From positions 3,532,001 to 3,596,000 of the forward strand of contig CP029329.1 in NCBI GenBank assembly GCA_003129525.1: a stretch of 64,000 nucleotides of DNA, given 5' to 3'. This stretch comes from Clostridium beijerinckii. GTDB taxonomy: Bacteria; Bacillota; Clostridia; Clostridiales; Clostridiaceae. Below, one piece after another: positions 46,178-55,307 of the stretch. Every line of letters begins with the position of its first letter. Positions within the stretch are counted from its first letter, which is position 1. The position numbers were made by a program, and so were the translations under genes. Below the pieces are notes generated by a model, which saw only the letters and a list, made by a program, of their open reading frames with translations, was not told the DNA's origin and did no database searches.

Positions 46178-47146
46178 TTAAAGTGCTATAAAACCTATAA
46201 TACATAAGATTGCTGTAATACTCGAAAATACTATTACTATCTTTACTTCATTCCATCCTAATTGTTCAAAATGATGATGTATAGGAGACATCTTAAATAC
46301 TCTTTTTCCTGTTAATTTAAATGAAGTAACTTGAATTATAACGGATAAGGTTTCAATTAGATAAATACCCCCAACTATAATTACAATCAACTCCATCTTA
46401 AGCATTAATGCTATTGTAGCTATAACTCCTCCAAGAGCTAATGCGCCTGTATCCCCCATAAATATCTTTGCAGGAAAAGCATTAAATTTTAAGAACCCAA
46501 GTAAAGCTCCAGCTAATGCTATTGCAAAAATTGCCACTTCATGGTTTTGTGTTCTAAAGCCAACAATCGTAAAGAATGTTAGGACAATCACTGTAACCGA
46601 AGTTGCAAGTCCATCTATACCATCTGTTAAATTTACTGCATTTGTTACAGCTGCATAAAAAACAACTACAAATGGTATATATAACATACCTAAATCTAAT
46701 CTAAACCCTTTATTAGCAAATGGGATTAATATATCAGTTCCTATATATTTATACCCATACCAACCTAAAGCTAATGAAAATAAAATTAATAATATCATTT
46801 TTTGTGCTGCTTTTAATCCTAAGTTATCCTTATGGATTATCTTCAAAATATCATCTAAAAATCCAATAAATCCAAATGCAAGAAATGAATATAAAATTAT
46901 CATTTCTTTATCCATAGGCTTATGTCCCATAATTAACATGGTAGTCGCTACAGAAATAAAAAATATAAGTCCTCCCATTGTTGGAGTTCCGGATTTCTTT
47001 TGATGACTTTTAGGTCCTTCTTTTCTAATGTTTTGCCCAAATTTTAATTTGTGTAATATTGGTATAAATATTGGTCCAAGTACTATTGAAAATATAAATC
47101 CCATTATTAATGGTGCTAAAATTTTCGAGTTAATTAATACGTTCAT
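46178..47146 (-). CDS. mraY: Phospho-MurNAc-pentapeptide transferase MraY
   Basis: Makes lipid I from UDP-MurNAc-pentapeptide and undecaprenyl phosphate in the membrane. About 322 aa from the ATG at 47146, preceded by GGGGGA. Ten helices. The active-site segments are [28 protein letters not shown] and the C-terminal HHHFE ([12 protein letters not shown]). It lies 22 bases before ftsW. Confidence 0.96.
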   Translation of the reverse strand: MNVLINSKILAPLIMGFIFSIVLGPIFIPILHKLKFGQNIRKEGPKSHQKKSGTPTMGGLIFFISVATTMLIMGHKPMDKEMIILYSFLAFGFIGFLDDILKIIHKDNLGLKAAQKMILLILFSLALGWYGYKYIGTDILIPFANKGFRLDLGMLYIPFVVVFYAAVTNAVNLTDGIDGLATSVTVIVLTFFTIVGFRTQNHEVAIFAIALAGALLGFLKFNAFPAKIFMGDTGALALGGVIATIALMLKMELIVIIVGGIYLIETLSVIIQVTSFKLTGKRVFKMSPIHHHFEQLGWNEVKIVIVFSSITAILCIIGFIAL

Positions 47147-47170
47147 TGTTTCCCCCATCTAGTGTTGCCC

Positions 47171-47304
47171 AAGGCATCTGAAAGAAAATAACTGTCCAAT
47201 TTATATTTTGTGCGAGTCACTTACTCAGTGATTGTATACCAGTCAAGCTTCCTTATGAAACAAAATAAACAAGCATATTGGCAGTTATTTTTTGAAGATG
47301 CCTA
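47171..47304. repeat. Short palindromic repeats, copies C1/C2 in inverted pair
   Basis: AGGCATCTGAAAGAAAATAA (from 47171) and AGGCATCTTCAAAAAATAAC on the opposite strand (ending near 47304) face each other, making a 134-bp element with about 28-bp imperfect terminal inverted repeats. Each arm carries the AAAATAAC..GTC/GCC core of the A/B/D family. It separates mraY and murF. Confidence 0.6.
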
Positions 47305-47330
47305 ATTAAAGGCAATTCACCTCCTTCGTT

Positions 47331-48689
47331 TTATTTTTCAATCAATTTAATTATTTCTTCAAACTTTTCACTTCTTGAAGCTTTAATTAAAATAGTATCA
47401 TTTATTTTAATCATATTAGCTAGCTTTTCCATTAGTTCTTGCTTTGTTTCAAAGAGCATCGTACCTTCTTTAAATCCTTCTTCATAACATTCTTTAAATT
47501 TTCCTGTAGTTAATAAAATATCAGCTTTTCCTTTTGCAAATCTTCCAACTTCAGTATGAGCTTCTTCTGCATAATCTCCAAGCTCACCCATAGATCCAAG
47601 TACTGCTATCTTTCTATCTCCAGAATAATTTTCTAGTACTCTAAGTGCTGCTTTCATAGAATCAGGATTAGCATTATATGAATCATTTATAATTGTAAAA
47701 TCATCTTTCTTTATAAATTCAAGTCTCATAGAAGTAGCATTAAAATTCTCTAGACCTTTTTCCATTTCATCAAATGTAAGCCCAAGGTCTTTTGCTATTT
47801 GTATGCCTATAAGTGCATTTAACACATTATGTTCTCCAACCATATTTAAATTAAATCTATGGCTTTCGTTATTTTTAGTAATCGCATCAAAGCTTGTAGT
47901 TTCACATGTTAATTCTATATTCTTAGCATAAAGATTATATTCTTCATCATAACCTATTTTTTCTAGATTAAACTTATCCTCTTCATTAACTGTTTTTAAC
48001 ATATCATTTTCACAGTTTACTATTAATGAGTTTTTATCATCAAAAAAATCAGTTATGCACATCTTCTCTTTAAGTATATTTTCTCTACTCTTCAAATATT
48101 CTATATGTGCTACTCCAATATTGGTTATTGCTGAAATATTTGGACATGCAATTCTTGCAAGCCTATTTATTTCTCCAAAATTACTAGTCCCCATTTCAAG
48201 GACTGCTATATCATAATCTTTTGAAAGTTCAAATATCATAAGAGGTAGGCCAATCTCATTATTAAAATTGCCTTGTGTTTTGAAGACTTTGTATTTCCCA
48301 CTTAAAAATGCAGCTACTAAATCTTTAGTTGAAGTCTTACCAGTAGATCCTGTTATTCCAACAACTTTTATCCCAATTTTTTTTCTATAAAATCTAGCTA
48401 GATCTCCTAGCGCTGTTTTAGTATTATTAACTTTAATAATAGTTCCTCTATCATTTAATTCCTCAACTTTAAATTTTATTTCATCAACTATTACTATAGA
48501 TGCACCTTTTTCAATAGCATGTATAACATAATCGTTCCCATTAAAATTTTCTCCCGTTAATGCAATAAATAAATTATCTTTTTCAATTTTTCTTGTATCT
48601 GTAGAAACTTTATTGAAGTTTCCGTCATTGTTTTCAACTAATACTTTTCCATTAATAGCTTCAACTATCTCAGATAAGCTTAAATTCAT
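47331..48689 (-). CDS. murF: UDP-MurNAc-tripeptide-D-Ala-D-Ala ligase MurF
   Basis: Adds D-Ala-D-Ala in the cytoplasm. About 452 aa from the ATG at 48689, with AAAGGGG upstream. ATP-binding GSTGKTSTKDL (about 112), conserved central GEHNVLNALIGI, and the C-terminal domain with DSYNANPDSMKAAL. Clostridial-style order murE-murF-mraY. Confidence 0.96.
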   Translation of the reverse strand: MNLSLSEIVEAINGKVLVENNDGNFNKVSTDTRKIEKDNLFIALTGENFNGNDYVIHAIEKGASIVIVDEIKFKVEELNDRGTIIKVNNTKTALGDLARFYRKKIGIKVVGITGSTGKTSTKDLVAAFLSGKYKVFKTQGNFNNEIGLPLMIFELSKDYDIAVLEMGTSNFGEINRLARIACPNISAITNIGVAHIEYLKSRENILKEKMCITDFFDDKNSLIVNCENDMLKTVNEEDKFNLEKIGYDEEYNLYAKNIELTCETTSFDAITKNNESHRFNLNMVGEHNVLNALIGIQIAKDLGLTFDEMEKGLENFNATSMRLEFIKKDDFTIINDSYNANPDSMKAALRVLENYSGDRKIAVLGSMGELGDYAEEAHTEVGRFAKGKADILLTTGKFKECYEEGFKEGTMLFETKQELMEKLANMIKINDTILIKASRSEKFEEIIKLIEK

Positions 48690-48727
48690 TTCATCCACCC
48701 CTTTAATTCAATTGACAATTATCAGTT

Positions 48728-48900
48728 AACAGTTAACAATTGTTATGCAATTTCCTTCAGAAATTGAATTATATATATAAATACCTTGGCATTTTTTATA
48801 ACCAAATTATTTCAAGTCCTTTAGGAAAAATGAAAATCAAAATTTTATATTTGGTTTCTTCAGCTTTCTCTTTGAGCTTGTTCCTTAATTGTTAACTGTT
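48728..48900. repeat. MITE-like element, copy 2 (murF-murE gap)
   Basis: AACAGTTAACAATT (48728-48741) and its exact complement AATTGTTAACTGTT (48887-48900) are terminal inverted repeats. The interior shares blocks with the folD-nusB element. Just beyond its right end, three ATGAACA units (48901-48921) form the last murE codons. Confidence 0.6.
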
Positions 48901-50366
48901 CATTGTTCATTGTTCATTGATTCAAGTATTTCTTTAATAACTTCTCTTTCATCAAAATGTATCGTTTCATTTTTTAAAATTTGATAAGTTTCATGCCCTT
49001 TACCAGCAATAACTATTACATCACCTTTGTTTGCAATATTAATAGCTTTTTTTATGGCTTCTTTTCTATTCTCTATTACCATATATTTATTTTTATTAAG
49101 TCCAACTTCAATATCTTTTATAATGTCCATTGGTTGTTCACTTCTTGGATTATCAGAGGTTATTATTGTAATATCTGCAATATCTATTGATATTTTACCC
49201 ATTTGTGGTCTTTTAACCTTATCTCTGTCTCCCCCACAACCAAATAGTGATATTAATTTTCCTTTGGTGAATGCTTTTGCAGTTTTTAAAATGTTATCTA
49301 GTCCATCTGGCGTATGAGCATAATCTATAATAATTTCATAAGGCAAATTATATTCATTTGCTACTCTTTCACATCTTCCAGGAACAACAACTTTTTGCAT
49401 ACCATTTTTTATTGCTTCTATTGGAATTCCAAGCTTAAAGCAAGCTGTAATTGCACCTAATGCATTATAAATATTATATTCACCTGGTATATTCAAAATA
49501 AACTGCTCATTTCTTTCAAGATTAAGTTTAAATTTAATGCCTCTACTTCCCATTTCTTCATCAAATGCTTTAAAATTCGAATGCTCATTTACTGAAAATG
49601 AATACACATTATTTGCCTTTAAATCAATCAAATCATTATTTACTTGTTTTCCATAATCATCGTCAATATTGATAAGTTTTATTCCACATCTTTCAAATAA
49701 TTTAAATTTTGCTTTATAATAATTTTCAAATGTCTTATGAAAATCTAAATGATCTCTGGTCAAATTTGTGAAAATACCAACTTCAAATTTAACTCCATAA
49801 ACTCTATCTAATTCCAACGAATGAGAAGATACCTCCATCACACAATATTCTACACCTTTATTTACCATTTCAAAAAATAATTCTTGTAATTCTAACGATT
49901 CTGGAGTTGTCCTTTCAGTATGAATTTTTTCACTTCCTATATAATTTGCAATCGTTCCAATTAACCCAACTTTTTTATTATTTGCTTCTAAAATATCTTT
50001 AATCATAAACGCAGTTGTAGTTTTTCCATTAGTTCCTGTTATACCTATTATTTTCATTTTACTACTAGGATTTTCATAATAATTAGCTCCCATTAATGCT
50101 AGTGCTTTTCTTGTATCACTGCACTTAATAATAGTAATTTTTTCATCTTGAATTTCTATATCATCTTGAATTACTATTACATTAGCTCCTTTTTTAATTG
50201 CATTTTCAATATATTTATGCCCATCAGTTGCATATCCCTTGATACAGATAAAAATATCAAGTTCTTCAATCTTTCGACTATCATAATTTATTTTATTAAT
50301 TTCTACATTAATTTCTCCTTGAATAACTTCACAATCTACTCCTTTTAAAATAGTTTTTAAATTCAT
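48900..50366 (-). CDS. murE: UDP-MurNAc-tripeptide ligase MurE (meso-DAP type)
   Basis: Adds the third residue of the stem peptide. About 488 aa from the ATG at 50366 (GGAG 9 bases upstream). ATP-binding GTNGKTTTAF (about 112) and the meso-DAP recognition motif DNPRSEQP in the C-terminal third; Lys-adding enzymes lack DNPR. Fits dapF in the window. The last residues (MNNEQ) and stop lie at the edge of a repeat element. Confidence 0.97.
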   Translation of the reverse strand: MNLKTILKGVDCEVIQGEINVEINKINYDSRKIEELDIFICIKGYATDGHKYIENAIKKGANVIVIQDDIEIQDEKITIIKCSDTRKALALMGANYYENPSSKMKIIGITGTNGKTTTAFMIKDILEANNKKVGLIGTIANYIGSEKIHTERTTPESLELQELFFEMVNKGVEYCVMEVSSHSLELDRVYGVKFEVGIFTNLTRDHLDFHKTFENYYKAKFKLFERCGIKLINIDDDYGKQVNNDLIDLKANNVYSFSVNEHSNFKAFDEEMGSRGIKFKLNLERNEQFILNIPGEYNIYNALGAITACFKLGIPIEAIKNGMQKVVVPGRCERVANEYNLPYEIIIDYAHTPDGLDNILKTAKAFTKGKLISLFGCGGDRDKVKRPQMGKISIDIADITIITSDNPRSEQPMDIIKDIEVGLNKNKYMVIENRKEAIKKAINIANKGDVIVIAGKGHETYQILKNETIHFDEREVIKEILESMNNEQ

Positions 50367-50433
50367 ATTCACTCTCTCCTAACCGTTTAATTTAATCATA
50401 CCAAATAAAACATGCCTTATTACTAAAAAAATA

Positions 50434-50460
50434 TAGCATGTGATTATTCCCCACATGCTA
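50434..50460 (-). terminator. Terminator of the mraZ-rsmH-ftsL-PBP unit
   Basis: TAGCATGTG (50434-50442) pairs with CACATGCTA (50452-50460), 9-base loop, followed on the minus strand by TATTTTTTTAG. It separates the PBP from murE, so murE-murF-mraY-ftsW needs its own promoter in 50367-50433. Confidence 0.85.
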
Positions 50461-50522
50461 GTATTTTATCATTTGTCCTAATTCATTCTAATACACATCA
50501 AAAATATAATCTAAATAATTTT

Positions 50523-52790
50523 CTAATCTTTATAGTCTGAACTTAAGATTAATTTAACGTTTGTTCCTTTAGTTATGACTTCTCCCTGTGAAATGTCTTG
50601 CTCTGATACCATTCCACTTCCTTCAAATGTAAATACTATTCCAAGATTTTTTAGTAACAAAGTAGCATCTTCTTTTGAATATCCTCTAACGTCTGGCATT
50701 ACAACATTATTATTATAAGTCGCATCACTACTTGTGTAAAGATTTATTTTTGAGCCTTCCTTTACTGAATATCCCGGATATGGTGTCATATCTATTACTG
50801 ACTCTCCATCTCCATCTCCATCTATATTAAAATCTAATTTTGATTCTTTTAATTCTTTTTTAGCATCTGCAATTTTCATACCTCTAATTTCTGGAATTAC
50901 TACATCTCTAGAAATTTGTCCTAAATTCTCATTTGAAAATTCACTATCAAGATAATTAAAAATATCTGTAAATAAGGTTTTTGCTGGCGGTACAGCTACT
51001 TGTGCTGCATAATATACACCATTACTTGGTTCATCAATAGTTATCATTACAGTAACTTTAGGATCAGAAACTGGTGCCATTCCAACAAATGAAGAAATAT
51101 ATGCTCCCTCTTGATATCTACCATTAATAACCTTTTGTGCAGTACCTGTTTTACCTCCAATATGATATCCTTCTATAAAAGTTCCTGTTCCAGACCCTCC
51201 AGTTACAACACGTTCAAGATATGTTCGAAGCTCTGCAGTTTTTTCTGTACTTGCAACTGTAGTAGTTTTAGGCTTAAAAGTTTCATCAACTATATTAACA
51301 TTATTTTCATCATCATGAGTAACTTCCTTCATAACATGGGGTTGAATTAAAGTTCCTCCATTAGCTAACGCATTAAGTGCTGACATATATTGAACTGAAT
51401 TAACTGTATTTGTTTGACCAAATGCTATTGTTGCAAGATCTGCCTCTGATACTTTATCAACTGCTTTTACAATCCCCTTAGCTTCCCCTGGCAAATCTAT
51501 CCCGCTAGTTTTTCCAAATCCAAATTTTTCAATATATTCACATAATTTTTCCTTACCAATCATAGCTCCTAATTTCATAAATCCTACATTGCAAGAATTT
51601 TGAATTATGTCGCCAAATTTTTGAGCACCATGACCTTGAGTTTTCCAGCACTTTGGATGAATACCACCAACTGATAATGAACCATTGCAAACGAAATCCG
51701 TGTCTGCATTAGCAACATTTTCCTCCAATGCAGTAATAGCTGTTATTACTTTAAATATTGATCCTGGTTCAAAAGTATCATTAACCAATCTATTTCTCCA
51801 CATTTTTTGTAGCTTTTCACTTGAATTTGCTCCGTCAAATGAGTCTGCTCCGTCATATGGACTATTAGGATCAAAATCAGGTTTATTTACCATAGCTAGC
51901 ACTTCTCCAGTTTTAGGATCCATGACTAATACTGATACTGCTTTAGCTTTAGTATCATCATAAGCTTGCTTTGCTGCCTTTTCAGCAAAATATTGAATAT
52001 TCTCATCAATAGTAAGAGTAATATCTTTACCATTTACCGGTGATGTAAACTGTGATATGGTATAAGGCAAATCCCTATTATTTTTATCAAGTTCCGCAAT
52101 CTTCATACCTGGAACTCCTGATAAATAAGAATTATATTTAAGCTCTACTCCTGTTAACCCCTTACCATCAACATTCGTACTTCCTAGTACATGTGCTAGA
52201 AAATTGTTATTTGGATAATATCTTTTTGTATCTGGTGAAACTAAAACTCCACTTATATTAAGTGCTTTTATTTTATCTGCTTTTTCCTTTTCTATTCTTC
52301 TTATAAGTGTAGCTGAACCTGCAGATGCACCACTTGGAAGTTTAGTTTCAAGTTTTTCTTTAACTTTTGCAGAATCTAAATCTAGTGCTCCTGCGATTAC
52401 AGGTGCAATATCATTAGTAGTTAATCCATTTTCTCCAGAAGGTATAGGAATCCCTACACTTTTCATTTTTTCAATTTCTTTACTTGATAATTGACTTAAT
52501 CCTCTTGATAAATATGACCTAATAGAATTTAAGTCAAAGTCAACTCTATAAACATTGGCAGATACAGCAAGTTCTTTTCCGTTTCTATCTAGAATTCTTC
52601 CTCTAATAGCATCAATCTTTACTTCGCTTGTCCATTGTTCTTCCGCTCTAGCAGCATAATCTGCCCTCTTAACTATCATTATATAAGAGAGCCTAATGGT
52701 CAAAATTGCAAAAACAACAGTCAACACAAGAGCTGCAACACTTATCCTTTGACGCATTTTCGCTTTATCATTATAATTTTTCTTTTTCAA
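50523..52790 (-). CDS. Class B penicillin-binding protein with two PASTA domains (SpoVD/PBP2-type)
   Basis: Transpeptidase cross-linking septal or cortex peptidoglycan. It has 755 aa with one N-terminal membrane helix (about 15-40), a dimerisation domain (about 55-240) and transpeptidase domain (about 270-590) with active-site SIFK, SCN (NSCNVG) and KTGT. Two C-terminal PASTA domains (about 630-690, 695-750). The TTG start at 52790 has GGAGG 9 bases before it; no ATG fits. SpoVD and FtsI cannot be told apart from sequence, and only one such gene is in the cluster. Confidence 0.93.
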   Translation of the reverse strand: MKKKNYNDKAKMRQRISVAALVLTVVFAILTIRLSYIMIVKRADYAARAEEQWTSEVKIDAIRGRILDRNGKELAVSANVYRVDFDLNSIRSYLSRGLSQLSSKEIEKMKSVGIPIPSGENGLTTNDIAPVIAGALDLDSAKVKEKLETKLPSGASAGSATLIRRIEKEKADKIKALNISGVLVSPDTKRYYPNNNFLAHVLGSTNVDGKGLTGVELKYNSYLSGVPGMKIAELDKNNRDLPYTISQFTSPVNGKDITLTIDENIQYFAEKAAKQAYDDTKAKAVSVLVMDPKTGEVLAMVNKPDFDPNSPYDGADSFDGANSSEKLQKMWRNRLVNDTFEPGSIFKVITAITALEENVANADTDFVCNGSLSVGGIHPKCWKTQGHGAQKFGDIIQNSCNVGFMKLGAMIGKEKLCEYIEKFGFGKTSGIDLPGEAKGIVKAVDKVSEADLATIAFGQTNTVNSVQYMSALNALANGGTLIQPHVMKEVTHDDENNVNIVDETFKPKTTTVASTEKTAELRTYLERVVTGGSGTGTFIEGYHIGGKTGTAQKVINGRYQEGAYISSFVGMAPVSDPKVTVMITIDEPSNGVYYAAQVAVPPAKTLFTDIFNYLDSEFSNENLGQISRDVVIPEIRGMKIADAKKELKESKLDFNIDGDGDGESVIDMTPYPGYSVKEGSKINLYTSSDATYNNNVVMPDVRGYSKEDATLLLKNLGIVFTFEGSGMVSEQDISQGEVITKGTNVKLILSSDYKD

Positions 52791-52823
52791 TATCTATTTC
52801 CTCCACGCACTTTCTTTTATATA

Positions 52824-52873
52824 AGACACATGAAATAAAATAACAGATCAAAGATGCGTTGTATATTTTTCAT
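52824..52873. repeat. Short palindromic repeat, copy D
   Basis: Core AAAATAACAGATCAAAGATG followed by CGTTGTATATTTTTCATC closely matches copy B. It lies in the 207-bp gap between the PBP and ftsL, genes normally adjacent. The left part resembles GACACATGAAATAAAATA of copy A. Confidence 0.55.
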
Positions 52874-52997
52874 CATTAATCGTTATTTTCTTTCATATTC
52901 CTAAAAACTATTAAAGCTTAGATGAAATCATTTTTAATATTGTTCTCAAGTAAATATTTTAATTGCTAATTTTATAATTTCTAAAGTAATTGTAAAA

Positions 52998-53516
52998 TCA
53001 CTTTAGAAAATTCATAAATTTGGAGAACAAATTGGTTTCTTTAGTACTATCATTAGAACTATTTGAGTTTAAATTCTCAAAATAATTTTCCGAAAAGTCA
53101 ATTCTTACCGTTTCCTCTTTCTTAGGAATGAACATAGCTAACTTCGTCCCAGCTTTTTCTTGAATGTTGCTTAAAGAAGAAAATTTTAACAACTTTACTT
53201 TTAACGCTTCATTTTCTTCTTGTTTTTGATTAATTTGAGTACTTATATCACTTATTTTCCTTTGCATATTATAAACCTTACTATCTCCAGAAATTGTTAT
53301 AAACCCAAAGCTAAATATAACAATCGCCACAGTTAAAATATATTTCCTATCATTTTTTCTTCTATTTCTTAATAAGGTATTTCTATTGTTTATATCTTTT
53401 CGTCTTTGTATTTGTTTATGTTTTTTATCTGATTTACGTACTCCACTTTTTCTTTCTGGTGCTGATACTGTACTACCCTTTATATAATCATATTCTCTTC
53501 CTGCCAATTTATTCAC
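52998..53516 (-). CDS. ftsL: FtsL-like division protein
   Basis: Short bitopic division protein. About 170 aa with a long basic cytoplasmic region (KSDKKHKQIQRRKDINNRN), a membrane helix (about 60-80), and an outer coiled coil (ISDISTQINQKQEENEALKV) typical of FtsL/DivIC. Position between rsmH and the PBP supports the call. The start is uncertain: GTG at 53516 has a weak site. Confidence 0.88.
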   Translation of the reverse strand: MNKLAGREYDYIKGSTVSAPERKSGVRKSDKKHKQIQRRKDINNRNTLLRNRRKNDRKYILTVAIVIFSFGFITISGDSKVYNMQRKISDISTQINQKQEENEALKVKLLKFSSLSNIQEKAGTKLAMFIPKKEETVRIDFSENYFENLNSNSSNDSTKETNLFSKFMNFLK

Positions 53517-53556
53517 ATCCCAACTTATTTATAACATAATATTAAGTGAAACTTGA

Positions 53557-53675
53557 TTCAAATAAGGGTTAATCCCAATTTGAACCTTTTAATTGAATCC
53601 ATCCCATAATGAGTACCTTGTTAAGGAACTAAGTAACATTTATCGCCAGCATTAAAATACCGCGAATTAGTGGTA
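53557..53675. other. Structured intergenic region between ftsL and rsmH
   Basis: Three small inverted repeats in 120 bp: TTCAAAT/ATTTGAA around GGG/CCC (53557-53584), GTACCTTGTTAAGGAAC (53613-53629) and TACCGC/GTGGTA (53658-53675). The patch is richer in G and C than its surroundings and no reading frame fits. It may be a mobile-element end or a structured RNA; ftsL normally lies close to rsmH. Confidence 0.35.
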
Positions 53676-53692
53676 GGTAGCTATAGTCAAAA

Positions 53693-54625
53693 TTATAATT
53701 TCTCAATTATCCTAAGTTTAGCACTTCTACTTCTTGGATTTTCTTCTATTTCATTTTCAGTTGGTGCTATTCCCTTTTTTGATATAGTCTTAACCACTGG
53801 AGATTTTCCACAAGCACAGATTGGAAATCCTTTTGGACAAGTACATGGATTTTCTAATTCTCTAAATTTAAGTTTTACTATTCTATCTTCTAAAGAATGG
53901 AATGTTATAATGGCCATTCTTCCTCCCTTATTTAATCTATTTACTCCATCTTCTATAGTTTTATTTAATATTTGTAGTTCTGAATTAACTTCTATTCTAA
54001 TAGCTTGAAAAGTTCTTTTTGCCGGGTGAGGACCTTCTCTTCTCAGCCTTGCTGGGATTGCAGCTTTAATAATATCTACAAGTTCAAAAGTTGTTTCTAT
54101 AGGTTTTTCTGCTCTTCTATTAACTATAATATTGGCAATTCTTTTAGCAAATCTTTCTTCACCATAATCCTTTATTATTTTATATAATTGGTCTTCACTG
54201 TAATTATTTACAATTTCATAAGCTGAAAAATCACTATCCCTATCCATTCTCATATCTAAGGAAGCATCTTTCATATAACTAAAGCCTCTTTCAGCCTCAT
54301 CAAGTTGATATGACGAAACTCCAAGGTCCATTAAAATTCCATCTACTTTATCCACGTCTAACTCATTTAAAATATTATCTATATTGTAAAAATTATTGTG
54401 AACATATTTTACATTTGTAAATTCTTGTAATCTTTCTTTAGCTGCCTTTAACGCATCGTTGTCTTGATCTATTCCAATTAGCATTCCGTCTTTAGATAAA
54501 TGTTTTACAATATGAGATGAATGACCTGCACCCCCTAATGTACAATCAACATAAATTCCATTTTCTTTTATATCCAATGCGTCGATACATTCGTTTAATA
54601 ATACTGATACATGTTTAAATTCCAT
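53693..54625 (-). CDS. rsmH: 16S rRNA C1402 N4-methyltransferase RsmH (MraW)
   Basis: About 310 aa from the ATG at 54625 (GGAG 8 bases upstream). AdoMet motif [14 protein letters not shown] near 30-43, LMDLGVSS, and C-terminal [16 protein letters not shown] are typical. It follows mraZ by 12 bases, as in nearly all bacteria. Confidence 0.97.
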   Translation of the reverse strand: MEFKHVSVLLNECIDALDIKENGIYVDCTLGGAGHSSHIVKHLSKDGMLIGIDQDNDALKAAKERLQEFTNVKYVHNNFYNIDNILNELDVDKVDGILMDLGVSSYQLDEAERGFSYMKDASLDMRMDRDSDFSAYEIVNNYSEDQLYKIIKDYGEERFAKRIANIIVNRRAEKPIETTFELVDIIKAAIPARLRREGPHPAKRTFQAIRIEVNSELQILNKTIEDGVNRLNKGGRMAIITFHSLEDRIVKLKFRELENPCTCPKGFPICACGKSPVVKTISKKGIAPTENEIEENPRSRSAKLRIIEKL

Positions 54626-54637
54626 AATCAAAACTCC

Positions 54638-55066
54638 TTATATTCCTAAATCATTCATTTTTTCTGCCATTGAGTCAAAATCCATATTTGACTCATTGTA
54701 TTCATTCCACTTTTCTTTACTCCATATTTCTACTCTAGATAATACTCCAATACTTACTATGTCCTTTTCTATCCCTGCATATTCTTTTAAATTTTGTGGA
54801 ATCAAACCTCTCCCTTGCTTGTCCAATTCAATTTCACAAGCACCAGAAAAAAAGAACCTTACAAAAGATCTTGCATCCTTGTTTGTCAAAGGTAAAGTTT
54901 TCATTTTTTCTTCTAGTATTCTCCATTCTTCACGTGGGTAAGCGTAAAGACAGCCATCAAGACCTTTCGTAATAACAAATGTATTACCAAGGCCTTCTCT
55001 AAGTTTTGCTGGAACAATCATTCTATTTTTAGGATCTAGACCGTGTTGGTATTCTCCAATGAACAA
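54638..55066 (-). CDS. mraZ: Transcriptional regulator MraZ
   Basis: AbrB-like DNA-binding protein controlling the cell-wall cluster and its own promoter. It has 142 aa with the duplicated MraZ fold ([21 protein letters not shown] and [11 protein letters not shown]). The TTG start at 55066 is preceded by GGGAG 9 bases upstream. A three-repeat binding site is upstream. Confidence 0.97.
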   Translation of the reverse strand: MFIGEYQHGLDPKNRMIVPAKLREGLGNTFVITKGLDGCLYAYPREEWRILEEKMKTLPLTNKDARSFVRFFFSGACEIELDKQGRGLIPQNLKEYAGIEKDIVSIGVLSRVEIWSKEKWNEYNESNMDFDSMAEKMNDLGI

Positions 55067-55109
55067 TATTCTCAGCTCCCACTTTGATAGATTTTTTACT
55101 TTCCCCTCT

Positions 55110-55143
55110 ATTATAACCCACTTCGTACCACTTTAAACCACTT
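55110..55143 (-). promoter_or_regulatory. MraZ operator and promoter
   Basis: Three AAGTGG repeats with an exact 10-bp period (plus-strand CCACTT at 55118, 55128, 55138) run into TATAAT (55110-55115). This is the known MraZ box layout (GTGG repeats, 10-bp period), placed over the -35 region, so MraZ should repress its own operon. Confidence 0.85.
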
Positions 55144-55235
55144 TATCTATATTTATTCTATACAAATATAATATTTCCTCCTTAAAATAAATATTTTTTA
55201 ATTTTTATTTGTTTTTCAATACTAAAATAATCAAA

Positions 55236-55280
55236 ATAAACTGCTTTAAAATAAATAAAACTTATTCTAAAGCAGTTTAT
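55236..55280 (-). terminator. Terminator of pheST
   Basis: A perfect 13-bp stem ATAAACTGCTTTA (55236-55248) with 55268-55280 and a 19-base loop, followed on the minus strand by TTTTGATTATTTT. It lies 28 bases after the pheT stop. Confidence 0.75.
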
Positions 55281-55307
55281 GAATATCTATATTATATTAG
55301 TATGGCT

